Assembly (NCBI RefSeq): GCF_900089955.1
Contig: NZ_FLQX01000102.1
Location: 62,001-126,000, forward strand
DNA from: Candidatus Accumulibacter aalborgensis
Lineage (GTDB): Bacteria > Pseudomonadota > Gammaproteobacteria > Burkholderiales > Rhodocyclaceae
Direction of reading: 5' to 3'
Length of the DNA: 64,000 bases
Below, piece after piece: positions 33,364-45,512 of the stretch. The stretch's first letter is position 1. The number at the start of each line of letters is the position of its first letter. A program made the position numbers and the translations under genes. The notes under the pieces are model-generated. The model had not been told where the DNA came from and made no database searches. It worked only from the letters and a program-made list of their open reading frames with translations.

Positions 33364-33528
33364 CGTTACGTTGAAAGTCGCGTCAGCGACTCACGAATCT
33401 CCCCTCTCCCGCAGGCGGGAGAGGGGTCGGGGGGCGAGATGGGGAATTCGCGGAGCATGCTCCGTGCCCATCGAGCGATTCCGGCGTGCAAGCCGGAATG
33501 CGCCCTGCAAGGGAGGGAAACGGTCATG
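33364..33528. repeat. Structured dispersed repeat, copy 1, between rnfB and rnfC
   Basis: About 165 bp, similar to 62966-63134. Common order: the CGTT-CGT-GAAAGT start, GCGACTCACGAATCTC, a first hairpin, GGAGCATGCTCC, a CGATTCC hairpin and AAACGGTCATG. The first hairpin here is CCCCTCTCCCG-CAGG-CGGGAGAGGGG (33401-33426), the third ATTCCGGC-GTGCAA-GCCGGAAT, and the element ends in the palindrome AACGGTCATGACCGTT. It contains no gene. Confidence 0.75.
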
Positions 33529-33532
33529 ACCG

Positions 33533-34075
33533 TTACGCCGCACGCTTGATTTCGATCACCGGGTATTTCCACTTCCAGTTGTCGAGGTTCTCGGTGATCG
33601 GCTGCATGGTAATGCACTCGACGGGACAGGGTTTGACGCACAGCTCGCAACCCGTACACAGCGGCTCGATGATCGTGTGCATCTGTTTGGCGGCGCCGAC
33701 GATGGCGTCGACCGGGCAGGCCTGGATGCACAGCGTACAACCGATACAGGTCCGTTCGTCGATGATCGCCACCTGCTTCGGCTTCTCCTCGGCCTCCAGC
33801 GGCTTGACCTCGCGACCGAGCAGGTCGGCGAGCTTGCGCACACCGTCGAGGCCGCCCGGCGGGCACAGGTTGATGTCCGCCTCGCCGCTCGAAATGGCCG
33901 CCGCATAGGGCTTGCAACCGGGGTAGCCGCACTGACCACACTGGGTCTGCGGCAGGATCGCCTCGATCTTTTCGACCAGCGGGTCGCCCTCGACCCTGAA
34001 CCTGATCGACGCATAGCCGAGCGCTGCGCCAAGAACGATGGCCCCGAGGGCCATGATCGCCAGGGTGGTGATCAT
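33533..34075 (-). CDS. rnfB: Rnf electron transport complex subunit B (ferredoxin subunit)
   Basis: A 180-aa protein starting at ATG 34075 in an ATGA overlap with rnfA. One N-terminal anchor helix ([18 protein letters not shown]) is followed by a Cys-rich motif [16 protein letters not shown] (plus NLCPPGG), the [4Fe-4S] site of the Fe-S domain. Two ferredoxin clusters follow: [12 protein letters not shown] and [12 protein letters not shown]. RnfB takes electrons from soluble ferredoxin and passes them into the membrane part. Confidence 0.96.
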   Translation of the reverse strand: MITTLAIMALGAIVLGAALGYASIRFRVEGDPLVEKIEAILPQTQCGQCGYPGCKPYAAAISSGEADINLCPPGGLDGVRKLADLLGREVKPLEAEEKPKQVAIIDERTCIGCTLCIQACPVDAIVGAAKQMHTIIEPLCTGCELCVKPCPVECITMQPITENLDNWKWKYPVIEIKRAA

Positions 34076-34656
34076 TGGTACTTGTCGAGGCCGGCAAAGC
34101 CCATGAAAGCCAGGCTCATCAATCCGGCGGTGACCATCGCAATCGCCGTGCCACGGAAGTACGTGGGGACATCGGCGCCCTCGATGCGTTCGCGGATTCC
34201 TGCGAAGAGGACGAGGACCAGCGAAAAGCCGACCGCGCTGCCAGCCCCGAAGAGCAGCGACTCGACGAAATCGTTCCTGTTGGCGACGTTCAGCAGCGGC
34301 ACGCCAAGGACGGCGCAATTGGTCGTGATCAGCGGCAGATAAATGCCGAGCACCTGATGCAGCAGCGGGCTGGTCTTCTGGATCACCATCTCGGTGAGCT
34401 GGACGATGGCCGCGATGGTGACGATGAACGACAGCGTGCGCAGGTATTCCAGCCCGAAGGGCATCAACAGGTAGTGGTCGATGATGTAGCTGGCACCCGT
34501 CGCGACGGTGAGCACGAAGGTCGTCGCCGCACCCATGCCGAAGGCCGTCTCCAGTTTCTTGGAAACACCGGTGAACGGGCACAGGCCGAGGATCTTCACC
34601 AGGACGACGTTATTGACGAGGACCGCGCCGACGATGATGAACAGGTAGTGGGTCAT
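34072..34656 (-). CDS. rnfA: Rnf electron transport complex subunit A
   Basis: A 194-aa protein with six membrane helices, opening with [27 protein letters not shown]. The Cys in GLCPF and that in [11 protein letters not shown] are the ligands shared with RnfE. It is the first gene of the rnf operon; 98 bp separate it from the pyrD stop codon. No distinct promoter was recognised. Confidence 0.96.
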   Translation of the reverse strand: MTHYLFIIVGAVLVNNVVLVKILGLCPFTGVSKKLETAFGMGAATTFVLTVATGASYIIDHYLLMPFGLEYLRTLSFIVTIAAIVQLTEMVIQKTSPLLHQVLGIYLPLITTNCAVLGVPLLNVANRNDFVESLLFGAGSAVGFSLVLVLFAGIRERIEGADVPTYFRGTAIAMVTAGLMSLAFMGFAGLDKYQ

Positions 34657-34754
34657 GATTTGCGTGGGCAGTAGGCAGCGCAGTACGGGGCGCCGCGATT
34701 ATCCCGCGGCCAGTGCGCGCATGCAACCCTGTGCGGCATACGGCAAAAGCCGCC

Positions 34755-35792
34755 TCAGGCGGCGTGCCCTGCGGCAATCGCCGCCGCCGCCTCGGCGACC
34801 AGCTCCGGGCCGCGGTAGATGAAGCCGGTGTAGAACTGCACCAGGCTGGCACCAGCGGCGATCTTGGCGGCGGCGTCGGCGCCGCGCATGATGCCGCCGA
34901 CGCCGATGATCGGCAGTTCGCCGGCCAGCCCAATCGAGAGTTTCTGCAGCACGGCGGTGGCCAGCGCAGCCAGCGGTGCGCCGGAAAGCCCACCTGTCTG
35001 TTCAGCGTTCGGCAGGCCCTCGACGCCGCTGCGCGAGACGGTAGTGTTGGTCGCGATGACGCCGTCCATACGGTGCCGGCGCAGCAGGTCGGCAATCGCC
35101 TGGATCTGCGCGTCTTCAAGGTCCGGGGCGATCTTCAGCGCCAGCGGCACATACTTGCCGTGGCGATCGGCGAGCCTGGCCTGCGCGCTCTTCAGGCTGC
35201 CGAGCAGGGCGTCGAGCGCGAGGTCGTTCTGCAATTCGCGCAGGTTCCTGGTGTTCGGACTAGAGATGTTCACCGTGACGTAACTCGCTGCGTCATAGAC
35301 CCGATCGAGGCAGAGCAGATAGTCGCCGGCCGCTTTCTCGATCGGCGTATCGAAGTTCTTGCCGATATTGATTCCCAGCACGCCGCCGCGGCGCGTGAAC
35401 GTCGCACCCGCGATGTTGGCCAGCAACTTCTCGACACCATCGTTGTTGAACCCCAGGCGATTGATGATCGCCTGCCTTTCCGGGATACGAAACATGCGCG
35501 GCCGCGGGTTGCCGGGTTGCGCGCGCGGCGTCACCGTGCCGATCTCGATGAAACCGAAACCCAGGGCCGCCAGGGCATCGACGTGATCGCCGTTCTTGTC
35601 CAGACCGGCGGCCAGACCGACCGGGTTGGGAAAGTCGATTCCCATGACGCGCACCGGGTCTGGTGGCACCGGATTGGCGAGCAAGCACGAGGTGCCGGTC
35701 GCGTTGAGGAAATCGACACCGTTCATCCCGATGCCGTGGGCGGTTTCGGCGTCGAGCGCGAAGAAGAAATGGCGCAGCAGCGGATAGATCAT
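34755..35792 (-). CDS. pyrD: Dihydroorotate dehydrogenase (quinone), class 2
   Basis: A 345-aa enzyme. The N-terminal amphipathic part ([20 protein letters not shown]) marks the membrane-associated class 2. FMN and substrate motifs: [45 protein letters not shown], and [15 protein letters not shown] with the catalytic Ser. The C-terminal [20 protein letters not shown] and [12 protein letters not shown] phosphate-binding segments are present. It converts dihydroorotate to orotate with quinone as acceptor. Its position directly upstream of rnf is unrelated in pathway. Confidence 0.97.
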   Translation of the reverse strand: MIYPLLRHFFFALDAETAHGIGMNGVDFLNATGTSCLLANPVPPDPVRVMGIDFPNPVGLAAGLDKNGDHVDALAALGFGFIEIGTVTPRAQPGNPRPRMFRIPERQAIINRLGFNNDGVEKLLANIAGATFTRRGGVLGINIGKNFDTPIEKAAGDYLLCLDRVYDAASYVTVNISSPNTRNLRELQNDLALDALLGSLKSAQARLADRHGKYVPLALKIAPDLEDAQIQAIADLLRRHRMDGVIATNTTVSRSGVEGLPNAEQTGGLSGAPLAALATAVLQKLSIGLAGELPIIGVGGIMRGADAAAKIAAGASLVQFYTGFIYRGPELVAEAAAAIAAGHAA

Positions 35793-35931
35793 CGGCGCAT
35801 TTTACCGCATCGCAGCATGCGGCGCTTGCTGGCGGGAAACGTCCCGCGCGTCGGGTAGCGAGCCTTGGAGCTTGGTTTTATACTCGCAAGGGTGCCGTCT
35901 GATTCCCCCTTCTTTTCCTCAGGACAAAAAA

Positions 35932-37248
35932 ATGCCAGAGAATGATATTCCCCTCAGCGCGACGCGGACGATCCGGCAGTTTCTTGCCGAGCATCCTGAT
36001 GCGTCGCCGATGGCTATCGCCGAAGCACTGGTCGCCCAGGGCTTTCAGGTTTCACCAGCCGAAGTGTCTGCCGTGCAGAGCAAGCTGGCATCGCCGAGGC
36101 CGCCCATGGCGGAGCCGCAGATGCCTCGCGGGCACATTTCCTTTGCGCAAGGCATGCTGTTCTACAAGCTCTATGCCGCCTTGTGCTCGTATGCCAACAG
36201 CAAGCTTGAACTTGTGCCCGGGGATTTCTCCGACCCGGACCAGTTCACGTCCTTGCCGCTTGAAACCCGCGTGAAGATCCGCGATGCCGTTTACGCTCAG
36301 CCGCAACTGATCGACCAGTTCGTGCAAGAGAATCCCTCGCAATTGACCGCCGAAGAGTTGGCCATCGTTGCCGGTTGGCAACATGCCGTGATCGGCAAAT
36401 TTTACGTCTTTCGCTACCTCCAGCAGTACGCCGTTTTCCTCAGCACCGGCGACCCAGTGAAGGCCTATGGTGTGCTGGCCCTCGCCACCTCGTTCGAAGA
36501 ACTGGTCGGCCCCTACCTGCCTGTCATCGTCAAGGGCGTCCTGCTGCCGATCAACGGGCGGATCATCTACGACGGACTGCTGACGGGCTACAATATTTTT
36601 TTTGGCCCAGGCATTCGCCGATCGCTGAACGAGGACTACAAGCGGGCCAAGGAAAACTACGGAATCATCACTTCGCTCCCTGCAGCTTCGACGCCACCCG
36701 CGGTCAGGAAAGCTGCGACGAAAAAGCCAGCCGCCAGCGGTGGTACGGCGGACGTCAAAGCGGTGCTCGAAGCGATTGGCGGTATGACCGACGCTTTCTG
36801 CCGGAACCATCTGAACGACGAGTACGCGATGCTGTGCCGCAACCTGGCGGCGGCTCTGGCACGCAAACGACCGTCGCCGCTGCTACGAGGAGGTCTCGCG
36901 ACCTGGGCTACTGGCGTCGTGCGAACCATCGGTTGGGTCAACTTTCTCCACGATCCAGGCCAGACCCCGCACCTGAAGCTCCTGTCCATCGACCAAGCGT
37001 TCGGCATCGCGGAAAGCACCGGGGCAGCCAAGTTGAAAGCGATTCGGACGATGTTCAGGATTCATCAGTTCGACCCGAAGTGGACCCTGCCGAGCAGGCT
37101 GGAGGCCAATCCGATGGTCTGGATGGTGTCGATCAACGGCTTGATCATTGACATCCGACACGCTTCACGGGAACAGCAGGTGGAGGCGTTCGAGAAGGGG
37201 CTGATCCCGTACATTCCCGCCGACCGAAGCAACGAGTCCGACAAGTAA
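35932..37248 (+). CDS. DUF6398-domain protein
   Basis: A 438-aa protein from ATG 35932, which follows an AGGA site. The C-terminal part (about 275-430) is the DUF6398 module: a cysteine-containing helix MTDAFCRNHLNDEYAMLCRNL, then WATGVVRTIGWVNFLHDPGQTPH, a helix-turn-helix-like IDQAFGIAESTGAAKLKAIRTMF, and FDPKWTLPSRLEANPMVWM. The first 270 residues are mostly helical, without recognisable motifs (RTIRQFLAEHPDASPMAIAEAL resembles a winged-helix start; a hydrophobic YLPVIVKGVLLPINGRIIYD lies in the middle). Function unknown. tupA starts 4 bp after its stop. Confidence 0.78.
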   Translation: MPENDIPLSATRTIRQFLAEHPDASPMAIAEALVAQGFQVSPAEVSAVQSKLASPRPPMAEPQMPRGHISFAQGMLFYKLYAALCSYANSKLELVPGDFSDPDQFTSLPLETRVKIRDAVYAQPQLIDQFVQENPSQLTAEELAIVAGWQHAVIGKFYVFRYLQQYAVFLSTGDPVKAYGVLALATSFEELVGPYLPVIVKGVLLPINGRIIYDGLLTGYNIFFGPGIRRSLNEDYKRAKENYGIITSLPAASTPPAVRKAATKKPAASGGTADVKAVLEAIGGMTDAFCRNHLNDEYAMLCRNLAAALARKRPSPLLRGGLATWATGVVRTIGWVNFLHDPGQTPHLKLLSIDQAFGIAESTGAAKLKAIRTMFRIHQFDPKWTLPSRLEANPMVWMVSINGLIIDIRHASREQQVEAFEKGLIPYIPADRSNESDK

Positions 37249-37252
37249 GCGC

Positions 37253-38077
37253 ATGGGCCACCCATTCTCGACCGCCTACCGTCTGGCGGTGTGGATCGTT
37301 CTGTTCCTGCTCTGTCTTTCGTCAGCCGTCGAGGCGCGCGACCTGCGCTTGGCAACGACCACCAGCACCGACAACTCGGGCCTGCTGCGCGCCATCCTGC
37401 CAGCCTTCGAGCGGCAACATAAGGTCCACGTGCAGGTCGTCTCGGTCGGTACCGGCAAGGCGCTCAAGCTGGCCGAGAACGGCGATGTCGATGTGCTGCT
37501 GGTTCATGACCGCCCGGCCGAGCAGGCTTTCGTCGCCGCCGGGTACGGGGTCAACCGGCGCGACGTGATGTACAACGACTTCGTTCTCGTCGGCCCGAAA
37601 AGCGACCCGGCGGCGGTTCGCGGCGGCGGCGATGTGCTGCACGCCTTGCGGCGAATCGCCGCCAGCCAGGCGCGCTTCGTTTCGCGCGGTGACGATTCGG
37701 GAACCGAGCGGATGGAAAGAATCTACTGGCAGCAACTCGGCATCAGCGCCAGGGGAGCGCCGTGGCATGTCTCGGCCGGCCTCGGCATGGGCGAGGTCCT
37801 GACGATGGCGGGCGAGATGCGGGCCTATACCTTGGCGGATCGCGCCACCTATGCGGCCACCCAGGCGAGAACGGGTCTCGACATCCTGGTCCAGGGTGAC
37901 CGACGCCTGTTCAATCCCTATGGCGTCATGGCGGTCAACCCGGCCAGGTACCCGGACATCAACTTCGCCGATGCCATGGCGCTGATCGACTGGCTGACCA
38001 GCGCCGCCGGGCGGTCGGCGATCAGCGCTTTCCGGCCCAAGGGCGAGCAGTTGTTCTTCGTTGCGCCGGATCAGTAA
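37253..38077 (+). CDS. tupA: Tungstate ABC transporter, substrate-binding protein
   Basis: A 274-aa exported protein with a signal peptide (WIVLFLLCLSSAVEA). The mature part begins LRLATTTSTDNSGLL, whose TTTS motif is the oxyanion-binding signature of TupA/WtpA tungstate receptors. Further signatures: GTGKALKLAENGDVDVLLVHD, FVSRGDDSGTERMERIYW and the final AFRPKGEQLFF. It supplies tungstate (or molybdate) for pterin cofactors of enzymes such as formate dehydrogenase or aldehyde oxidoreductase. First gene of tupABC; overlaps tupB by 17 bp. Confidence 0.92.
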   Translation: MGHPFSTAYRLAVWIVLFLLCLSSAVEARDLRLATTTSTDNSGLLRAILPAFERQHKVHVQVVSVGTGKALKLAENGDVDVLLVHDRPAEQAFVAAGYGVNRRDVMYNDFVLVGPKSDPAAVRGGGDVLHALRRIAASQARFVSRGDDSGTERMERIYWQQLGISARGAPWHVSAGLGMGEVLTMAGEMRAYTLADRATYAATQARTGLDILVQGDRRLFNPYGVMAVNPARYPDINFADAMALIDWLTSAAGRSAISAFRPKGEQLFFVAPDQ

Positions 38078-38777
38078 GCGGCCTTTGGAACTTCTCGATG
38101 CGACGCAGGCTGCCCTGCACCTGCTCCTGTCCGGCGATGCCGACCTGTGGCGCATCGTCGGCGTTTCTCTCTCGGTGACGCTGCGCGCCATGTTGATCGC
38201 CATGCCGCTCGGAATCAGCGTCGGCTATCTTCTCGCCAGCGCGCGATTCCCCGGCCGGCGGCCGCTGATCGTCGTCACGCAGGGGCTGTTGGCATCGCCG
38301 ACGGTCGTCGTCGGGCTGATTCTGTATCTGCTGCTCTCGCGCCAGGGTGTCTTTGGCCAACTGCATCTGCTGTTCACCCAGACGGCAATGGTCATCGGCC
38401 AGGTCCTGATCGCGCTGCCGGCGCTGATCGCCTTCTCGCTGTCGGCGATTCAGGGTGCCGATCCGCGGGCGCGCGAGACCGCCGTCGCTCTCGGCGCGTC
38501 GGTCCCGCGCATCGCGTGGACGATGCTCGTCGAGGTGCGCTTCGCCCTGATGGTGGCGGTCTGCAACGCTTTCGGCCGGGTCATCTCGGAGATCGGTTGT
38601 TCGCTGATGGTCGGCGGCAACATCGCCGGCGTGACGCGCAACATGCCGACCGCCATCGCGCTCGAGACCAGCAAGGGTGATTTCGCGCAGGGAATTGCGC
38701 TCGGCATTGTCCTGCTGGTCGTTGCGCTGAGCATCAATTCGGCCTTCGCCTTCTTTCAGGGAGAGTCGCGGCGATGA
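38061..38777 (+). CDS. tupB: Tungstate ABC transporter, permease
   Basis: A 238-aa permease with six hydrophobic helices. The cytoplasmic EAA loop is visible as ETAVALGASVPRIAWTMLVEVRFALM. GGNIAGVTRNMPTAIALE is typical for TupB. The frame opens with TTG at 38061 inside tupA; a second TTG at 38085 is possible, and neither has a strong ribosome site, so translation is probably coupled. The stop overlaps tupC by 4 bp. Confidence 0.9.
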   Translation: MRRISKRPLELLDATQAALHLLLSGDADLWRIVGVSLSVTLRAMLIAMPLGISVGYLLASARFPGRRPLIVVTQGLLASPTVVVGLILYLLLSRQGVFGQLHLLFTQTAMVIGQVLIALPALIAFSLSAIQGADPRARETAVALGASVPRIAWTMLVEVRFALMVAVCNAFGRVISEIGCSLMVGGNIAGVTRNMPTAIALETSKGDFAQGIALGIVLLVVALSINSAFAFFQGESRR

Positions 38778-39442
38778 GCCTGCTGACCGTGACCGCGCTG
38801 AGCAAGTCGTTCGGCGAACGACGCCTCTTGTCGATTGACACGCTGGCGCTCGACAGCGGCCAGAGTTACGTGCTGACCGGCGAGAACGGCAGTGGCAAGT
38901 CGACCTTGCTGCGCATCCTGGCCGGCCTCGAAGCACCCGACCGGGGTTGCGGACGGTATGGTGAGCGGCCTTTTGACTGGCACCCGTATCCGGGCTGGCT
39001 GCGACGACAGATCATCTACGTCCACCAGCATCCCTATCTTTTTCATACCAGCGTGGCGGAGAACATCGCTTATGGGCTGCGCGCCCGCGGCGTCGACCGC
39101 GGCGAGCGCGAGCGACTGGTCGCCGCGGCGATCGCCTGGGCACGCCTGGCACACCTGCTCGGCACGCCGCCGCAGAAGCTCTCCGGGGGAGAAAGGCAGC
39201 GCGTCGCGCTGGCGCGCGCCTGGGTGCTGGCGCCACAGGTGCTGTTGCTCGACGAACCGACGGCCAACCTCGACGCCGAATCTCGCCTGCAGACCATCGA
39301 CCTGTTGCGCGGTTTCGTCGCCGCGCAAACGACGGCGGTCATCGCCTGTCACGATCGCGACGTGATCGAACTGCCCGACATGCAGCGCCTGCAGGTCGTC
39401 GATCGACAGATCCGGCTAGCGCCCGAGCCCCGCTGCGGGTGA
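38774..39442 (+). CDS. tupC: Tungstate ABC transporter, ATP-binding protein
   Basis: A 222-aa ATPase: Walker A GENGSGKST at residues 36-44, Q-loop VHQHP, signature LSGGERQR, Walker B VLLLDEPTANLD and H-loop IACHDR. It is shorter than average because it lacks a C-terminal regulatory domain, as expected for TupC. It starts within the last codons of tupB. Energises the tungstate permease. Confidence 0.93.
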   Translation: MSLLTVTALSKSFGERRLLSIDTLALDSGQSYVLTGENGSGKSTLLRILAGLEAPDRGCGRYGERPFDWHPYPGWLRRQIIYVHQHPYLFHTSVAENIAYGLRARGVDRGERERLVAAAIAWARLAHLLGTPPQKLSGGERQRVALARAWVLAPQVLLLDEPTANLDAESRLQTIDLLRGFVAAQTTAVIACHDRDVIELPDMQRLQVVDRQIRLAPEPRCG

Positions 39443-39452
39443 GAGACGCCGA

Positions 39453-40004
39453 TCAGCCGGCATGCTTCCTGACCCAGGCGACGTAGCGGTCCATCCAGCT
39501 CTGCAGGAACTTCCGGCTGCCTTCACCCACGTCGCCGGCCTCGTCGAACAAGCCGTCCTTGGCATGGATGAAGGCTTCGGGCTGGCCAAGGGTGGGGACA
39601 TCCAGGTAGGCGAGAACGTTGCGCAGATGCTGTTGCGCCATCGCCGTGCCGATGGCGCCGACCGAAGCGCCGATGACGCCGGCGGGCTTGCCCGCCCAGG
39701 CGCTCTGGCCATACGGACGCGACGCGTGGTCGATGGCGTTCTTCAACACGCCGGGAATCGAGCGGTTGTATTCAGCGGTGACGAACAGCAGCCCTTGCGC
39801 TGCCGCGAGTTCGGCTTTCAGGCGCTGAACCGAATCTGCCTGCCTGGCGTCGTCGTCCTGGTTGTAGAGCGGCAGGTCGCCGATCTCGACCTGACTGAAC
39901 GAGAAATCCGCCGGCGCCAGTCTGGCCAAAGCGTTGGCCAGCTTGCGGTTGAACGAATCGCGGCGAAGGCTGCCGACGACTACGGCGATCTGGTATTGGC
40001 TCAT
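39453..40004 (-). CDS. NADPH-dependent FMN reductase (ArsH/YieF/ChrR type)
   Basis: A 183-aa flavodoxin-fold enzyme. The FMN phosphate loop is VVVGSLRRDSFNRKL; the isoalloxazine-binding motif reads FVTAEYNRSIPGVLKNAIDH, and GKPAGVIGASVGAIGT follows. This matches chromate/quinone/azo reductases of the YieF-ChrR group. It probably detoxifies quinones or metals and limits redox cycling. It converges with tupC, with 10 bp between the stops. Confidence 0.92.
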   Translation of the reverse strand: MSQYQIAVVVGSLRRDSFNRKLANALARLAPADFSFSQVEIGDLPLYNQDDDARQADSVQRLKAELAAAQGLLFVTAEYNRSIPGVLKNAIDHASRPYGQSAWAGKPAGVIGASVGAIGTAMAQQHLRNVLAYLDVPTLGQPEAFIHAKDGLFDEAGDVGEGSRKFLQSWMDRYVAWVRKHAG

Positions 40005-40048
40005 GACGAACTCCTGTGAAGGGTAAAGGCAAAAAACGTGCGTCGTTT

Positions 40049-40127
40049 CGTAGGTTGGGGTGACGCAGGAACCCCAACGTAATCTCCCCCCCGAAATGTT
40101 GGGGTTCGTACCTCACCCCAACCGACG
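40049..40127. repeat. REP-like extragenic palindrome
   Basis: Imperfect inverted repeat: CGTAGGTTGGGGTGACGCAG and following bases up to 40080 pair with 40096-40127 (ATGTTGGGGTTCGTACCTCA and following). The GTAGGTTGGGGTGA / TCACCCCAACC pair is a common palindromic repeat of betaproteobacteria, usually dispersed by REP-associated transposases. It lies between the GNAT gene and the flavin reductase gene. Confidence 0.75.
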
Positions 40128-40169
40128 GCTGGTGCCGCGCCCGATCGGCGGTAACGGTTCGGCATCGCG

Positions 40170-41330
40170 TCACACCTGCGACGGCAGCGAGAGATCGCGC
40201 CGGAACGGCAGATGCTCGGCCGCCTGGTCACGGTACTCGGCAAGCGCTTCGCGCTGAAGCGTCAGATGGCGGCCCAGAGCTTCGCGCATGCCGGGGTCGG
40301 CGATCCAGTGCGCCGAATGGACGACGGTCGGCGTAAAGCCGCGCGCGAGCTTGTGTTCTCCGCCGGCGCCCGGTTCGAAGCGGCGCAGGCCCTCGCGCAG
40401 GCAATAGGCGATCCCCTGGTAGAAGCAGAGTTCGAAATGCAGGCTGTGGTAGTTGCCGAGGCAACCCCAGTAGCGGCCGTAGAGTGCTTCATCGCTGCGA
40501 AAGCAGAGCGCGACGGCCACCGGCAGCCCGCCATCGCGGGCAATGAAGGCGACCATGCGGTCGCCGAGCGCGGTCGCCAGATCGGCGAAGCAGGCGGCCG
40601 AGAAAGCGGCGTGATTGTTGAACTTCTCGAAGGTGCCGGCGTAAAGCGCGTGCAGCAGCGGCCATTCGGCAACGTCGATCTGATCGCCGTGGCGCGTTTC
40701 GAGGCGCAACCCGCTGTCCTGCACGCGCCGCCTTTCGGCTCTGACCTTGCGCCGCTTGGCAGCACTGAAGGTCGCCAGGTAGCCGTCGAAGTCGCCACAG
40801 CCGGGATCGACCCAGTGAAACTGGACGTCGTGGCTGATCAACAGGCCCTCGCTGCGCAGCAGTTTGGTTTCGTCTTCGCCGGGCAGCGCCACGTGCCACG
40901 ACGAAGCACCCACACGGCCGGCCAGCGTCCGGGCGCCTTCGACCAGTGCCTGCCGGACGCTGGCCGCCTGCGGCCCGTCGGCGACCAGGAAGCGCGGTCC
41001 GGCCACGGGTGTGTGCGGCAGGCAAGTCATCAGCTTTGGATAGTACGCGCGGCCGAGCTGCCGATAAGCGGCCGCCCACGACCAGTCGTAGATGAAGTCG
41101 CCATGTGAATGGGTCTTGAGGTACAAGGGCAGCAGACCGACGACGTGCTTGCCCTCGTCCCCCTCGTCGCTGACTACCAGATGGCAGGGCGTCCAGCCCC
41201 ACTCGCTTGCCGCCGCTCCGTGGCGTTCGCTGATCGCCAGAAAATCGGCGTTCAGAAAAGGATGGCCGGGCGGGCAGAGGCGAGCCCAAGCCGCCCGCGG
41301 AATCGCTTCCGCGGCGGACGTGGTGCGCAT
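40170..41330 (-). CDS. GNAT-type acyltransferase, DUF482/FemAB-like
   Basis: A 386-aa protein of the DUF482 (peptidogalycan biosynthesis-like) family: an N-terminal region FLNADFLAISERHGAAASEW, HSHGDFIYDWSWAAAYRQ, YYPKLMTCLPHTPVAGPRFL, and a C-terminal GNAT fold with GDFDGYLATFSAAKRRKVRAE, LPVAVALCFRSDEALYGRYW and LHFELCFYQGIAYCL. The RFEPGAGGEHKLARGF motif is the best family marker. Its substrate is not known. It is 23 bp downstream of acnA on the same strand and may be co-transcribed. Confidence 0.88.
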   Translation of the reverse strand: MRTTSAAEAIPRAAWARLCPPGHPFLNADFLAISERHGAAASEWGWTPCHLVVSDEGDEGKHVVGLLPLYLKTHSHGDFIYDWSWAAAYRQLGRAYYPKLMTCLPHTPVAGPRFLVADGPQAASVRQALVEGARTLAGRVGASSWHVALPGEDETKLLRSEGLLISHDVQFHWVDPGCGDFDGYLATFSAAKRRKVRAERRRVQDSGLRLETRHGDQIDVAEWPLLHALYAGTFEKFNNHAAFSAACFADLATALGDRMVAFIARDGGLPVAVALCFRSDEALYGRYWGCLGNYHSLHFELCFYQGIAYCLREGLRRFEPGAGGEHKLARGFTPTVVHSAHWIADPGMREALGRHLTLQREALAEYRDQAAEHLPFRRDLSLPSQV

Positions 41331-41353
41331 CGACAGACGTGACGGCAGGGCGC

Positions 41354-44071
<2,718 letters not shown>

Positions 44072-44456
44072 CGAAGACCTCCACACAGAGAGCAGAACGG
44101 ATTCCAGACAGGTGCTGCGCGCACAGCTAAGCAGCTCTCCCACTGACAGCGGGGAGCAGCGCTCGTTCCCCTGAGTACCGCGGCCCAGGTTCAGCCGGCG
44201 CAATCGAGCACTTCTACGCACCGCCGGGCTGACCTTGGCAAGGTTCAGGCTGCGTCATTCTCGACCTCCCCGCTGCGATGCATTATCCTTGACCGATCGG
44301 GAGTCGCTCGCGCGACTTTCAGGGTAAGGCGCCAGGCGGTCATGGCGAGAGAGAGATGCACGCAACCAGGCGGAGTAACACGGTGGCCATGGCGCGGAAG
44401 CCGTGTGCTTGTGCTGAAGACGCTGGTGGATTGACTTTGCATTCAGGAGCAGGCCC
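44072..44456. other. Divergent intergenic region, long acnA leader
   Basis: These 385 bases separate acnA (minus) and the epimerase gene (plus) and hold both promoters. No open frame looks real. On the minus strand a hairpin CTGAACCTTG-CC-AAGGTCAG is visible near 44232-44251, and GC-rich complementary blocks occur around 44140-44200. No known riboswitch consensus was recognised. Confidence 0.45.
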
Positions 44457-45464
44457 ATGAAGATCCTCGTCACCGGTGCCGCCGGATTCATCGGCATGGC
44501 GACGGCGCTGCGCCTGTTGGCGCGTGGCGATGAAGTGGTCGGCATCGACAATCTGAACGACTACTACGCGGTTTCCCTCAAGGAAGACCGCCTGCGCCGA
44601 CTTGACTGTCAATCGGGTTTTCGCTTCGTCAGGATCGATATCGCGGACCGCGTGGCGATCGGCAGTCTGTTCGCCGACGAAAACTTCGACCGCGTCATCC
44701 ACCTGGCCGCGCAGGCCGGCGTGCGCTATTCGCTGCACAACGCGTCGGCCTACGCAGACAGCAATCTGCTGGGTTTCGTGAACATTCTCGAAGGCTGTCG
44801 CCATAATCAGGTGCAACACCTGGTCTATGCTTCGAGTTCCAGCGTCTATGGCGGCAACACCAGAATGCCGTTTTCCGAGCACGATAGCGTCGACCACCCG
44901 GTCAGTCTCTACGCGGCGACCAAGAAGGCCAACGAACTGATGGCGCACAGCTATAGCCACCTTTACGGACTGCCGACCACCGGTCTGCGTTTCTTCACCG
45001 TTTATGGCCCATGGGGCAGGCCGGACATGGCACTGTTCCTGTTCACCCAGGCCATCCTCGAAGGGCGGCCGATCGAGGTCTTCAACCGCGGCCAGATGCA
45101 GCGCGATTTCACTTACGTGGACGACATCGTCGAAGCTCTCATCCGGGTGCTGGATCGCATCGCCACCGCCGATCGCGCTTACCTGTCGGACGCGGCCGAT
45201 CCGGCGACCAGCAGCGCTCCTTACCGGGTGTTCAATATCGGTAACCAAGATCCGGTGCCGCTGCTCGATTTCATCGGCGCCATCGAAGACGCTCTCGGCA
45301 AGGTGGCCGAGAAGCGCCTGTTGCCGATGCAGAATGGCGACGTGGCGGCGACCTACGCCGACACGTCTTTGCTCAGCGACTGGATTGGCTTCGCGCCGGC
45401 CACTTCGGTCCGGGAAGGTGTGGCTCGCTTCGTCGCCTGGTATCGGGATTACTACCGGGTGTGA
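44457..45464 (+). CDS. NAD-dependent nucleotide-sugar epimerase, UDP-glucuronate 4-epimerase type
   Basis: A 335-aa short-chain dehydrogenase/reductase of the extended type. The NAD loop GAAGFIG is at residues 7-13, followed by [18 protein letters not shown], which is specific for the UDP-glucuronate epimerase (CapI/GalE-like) subgroup. The catalytic YxxxK is YAATK (Tyr about 152, Lys about 156), with the SSSSVYG motif before it. [19 protein letters not shown] is the diagnostic substrate segment. It makes UDP-galacturonate for exopolysaccharide or LPS. GGAGCAGG lies upstream of the ATG. It stands alone; gmd at the window end is another nucleotide-sugar gene. Confidence 0.93.
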   Translation: MKILVTGAAGFIGMATALRLLARGDEVVGIDNLNDYYAVSLKEDRLRRLDCQSGFRFVRIDIADRVAIGSLFADENFDRVIHLAAQAGVRYSLHNASAYADSNLLGFVNILEGCRHNQVQHLVYASSSSVYGGNTRMPFSEHDSVDHPVSLYAATKKANELMAHSYSHLYGLPTTGLRFFTVYGPWGRPDMALFLFTQAILEGRPIEVFNRGQMQRDFTYVDDIVEALIRVLDRIATADRAYLSDAADPATSSAPYRVFNIGNQDPVPLLDFIGAIEDALGKVAEKRLLPMQNGDVAATYADTSLLSDWIGFAPATSVREGVARFVAWYRDYYRV

Positions 45465-45512
45465 GCGCGATGGCCTGTCGGCCGCGCACTCTCCGGCGGT
45501 ATCTCTTTCGTG

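Noticed and set aside
33533-34582. 349-codon minus-strand frame as an RnfA-B fusion
   Set aside because: The upstream part is a shadow of rnfA; rnfB has its own ATG at 34075 with a normal N-terminal helix.
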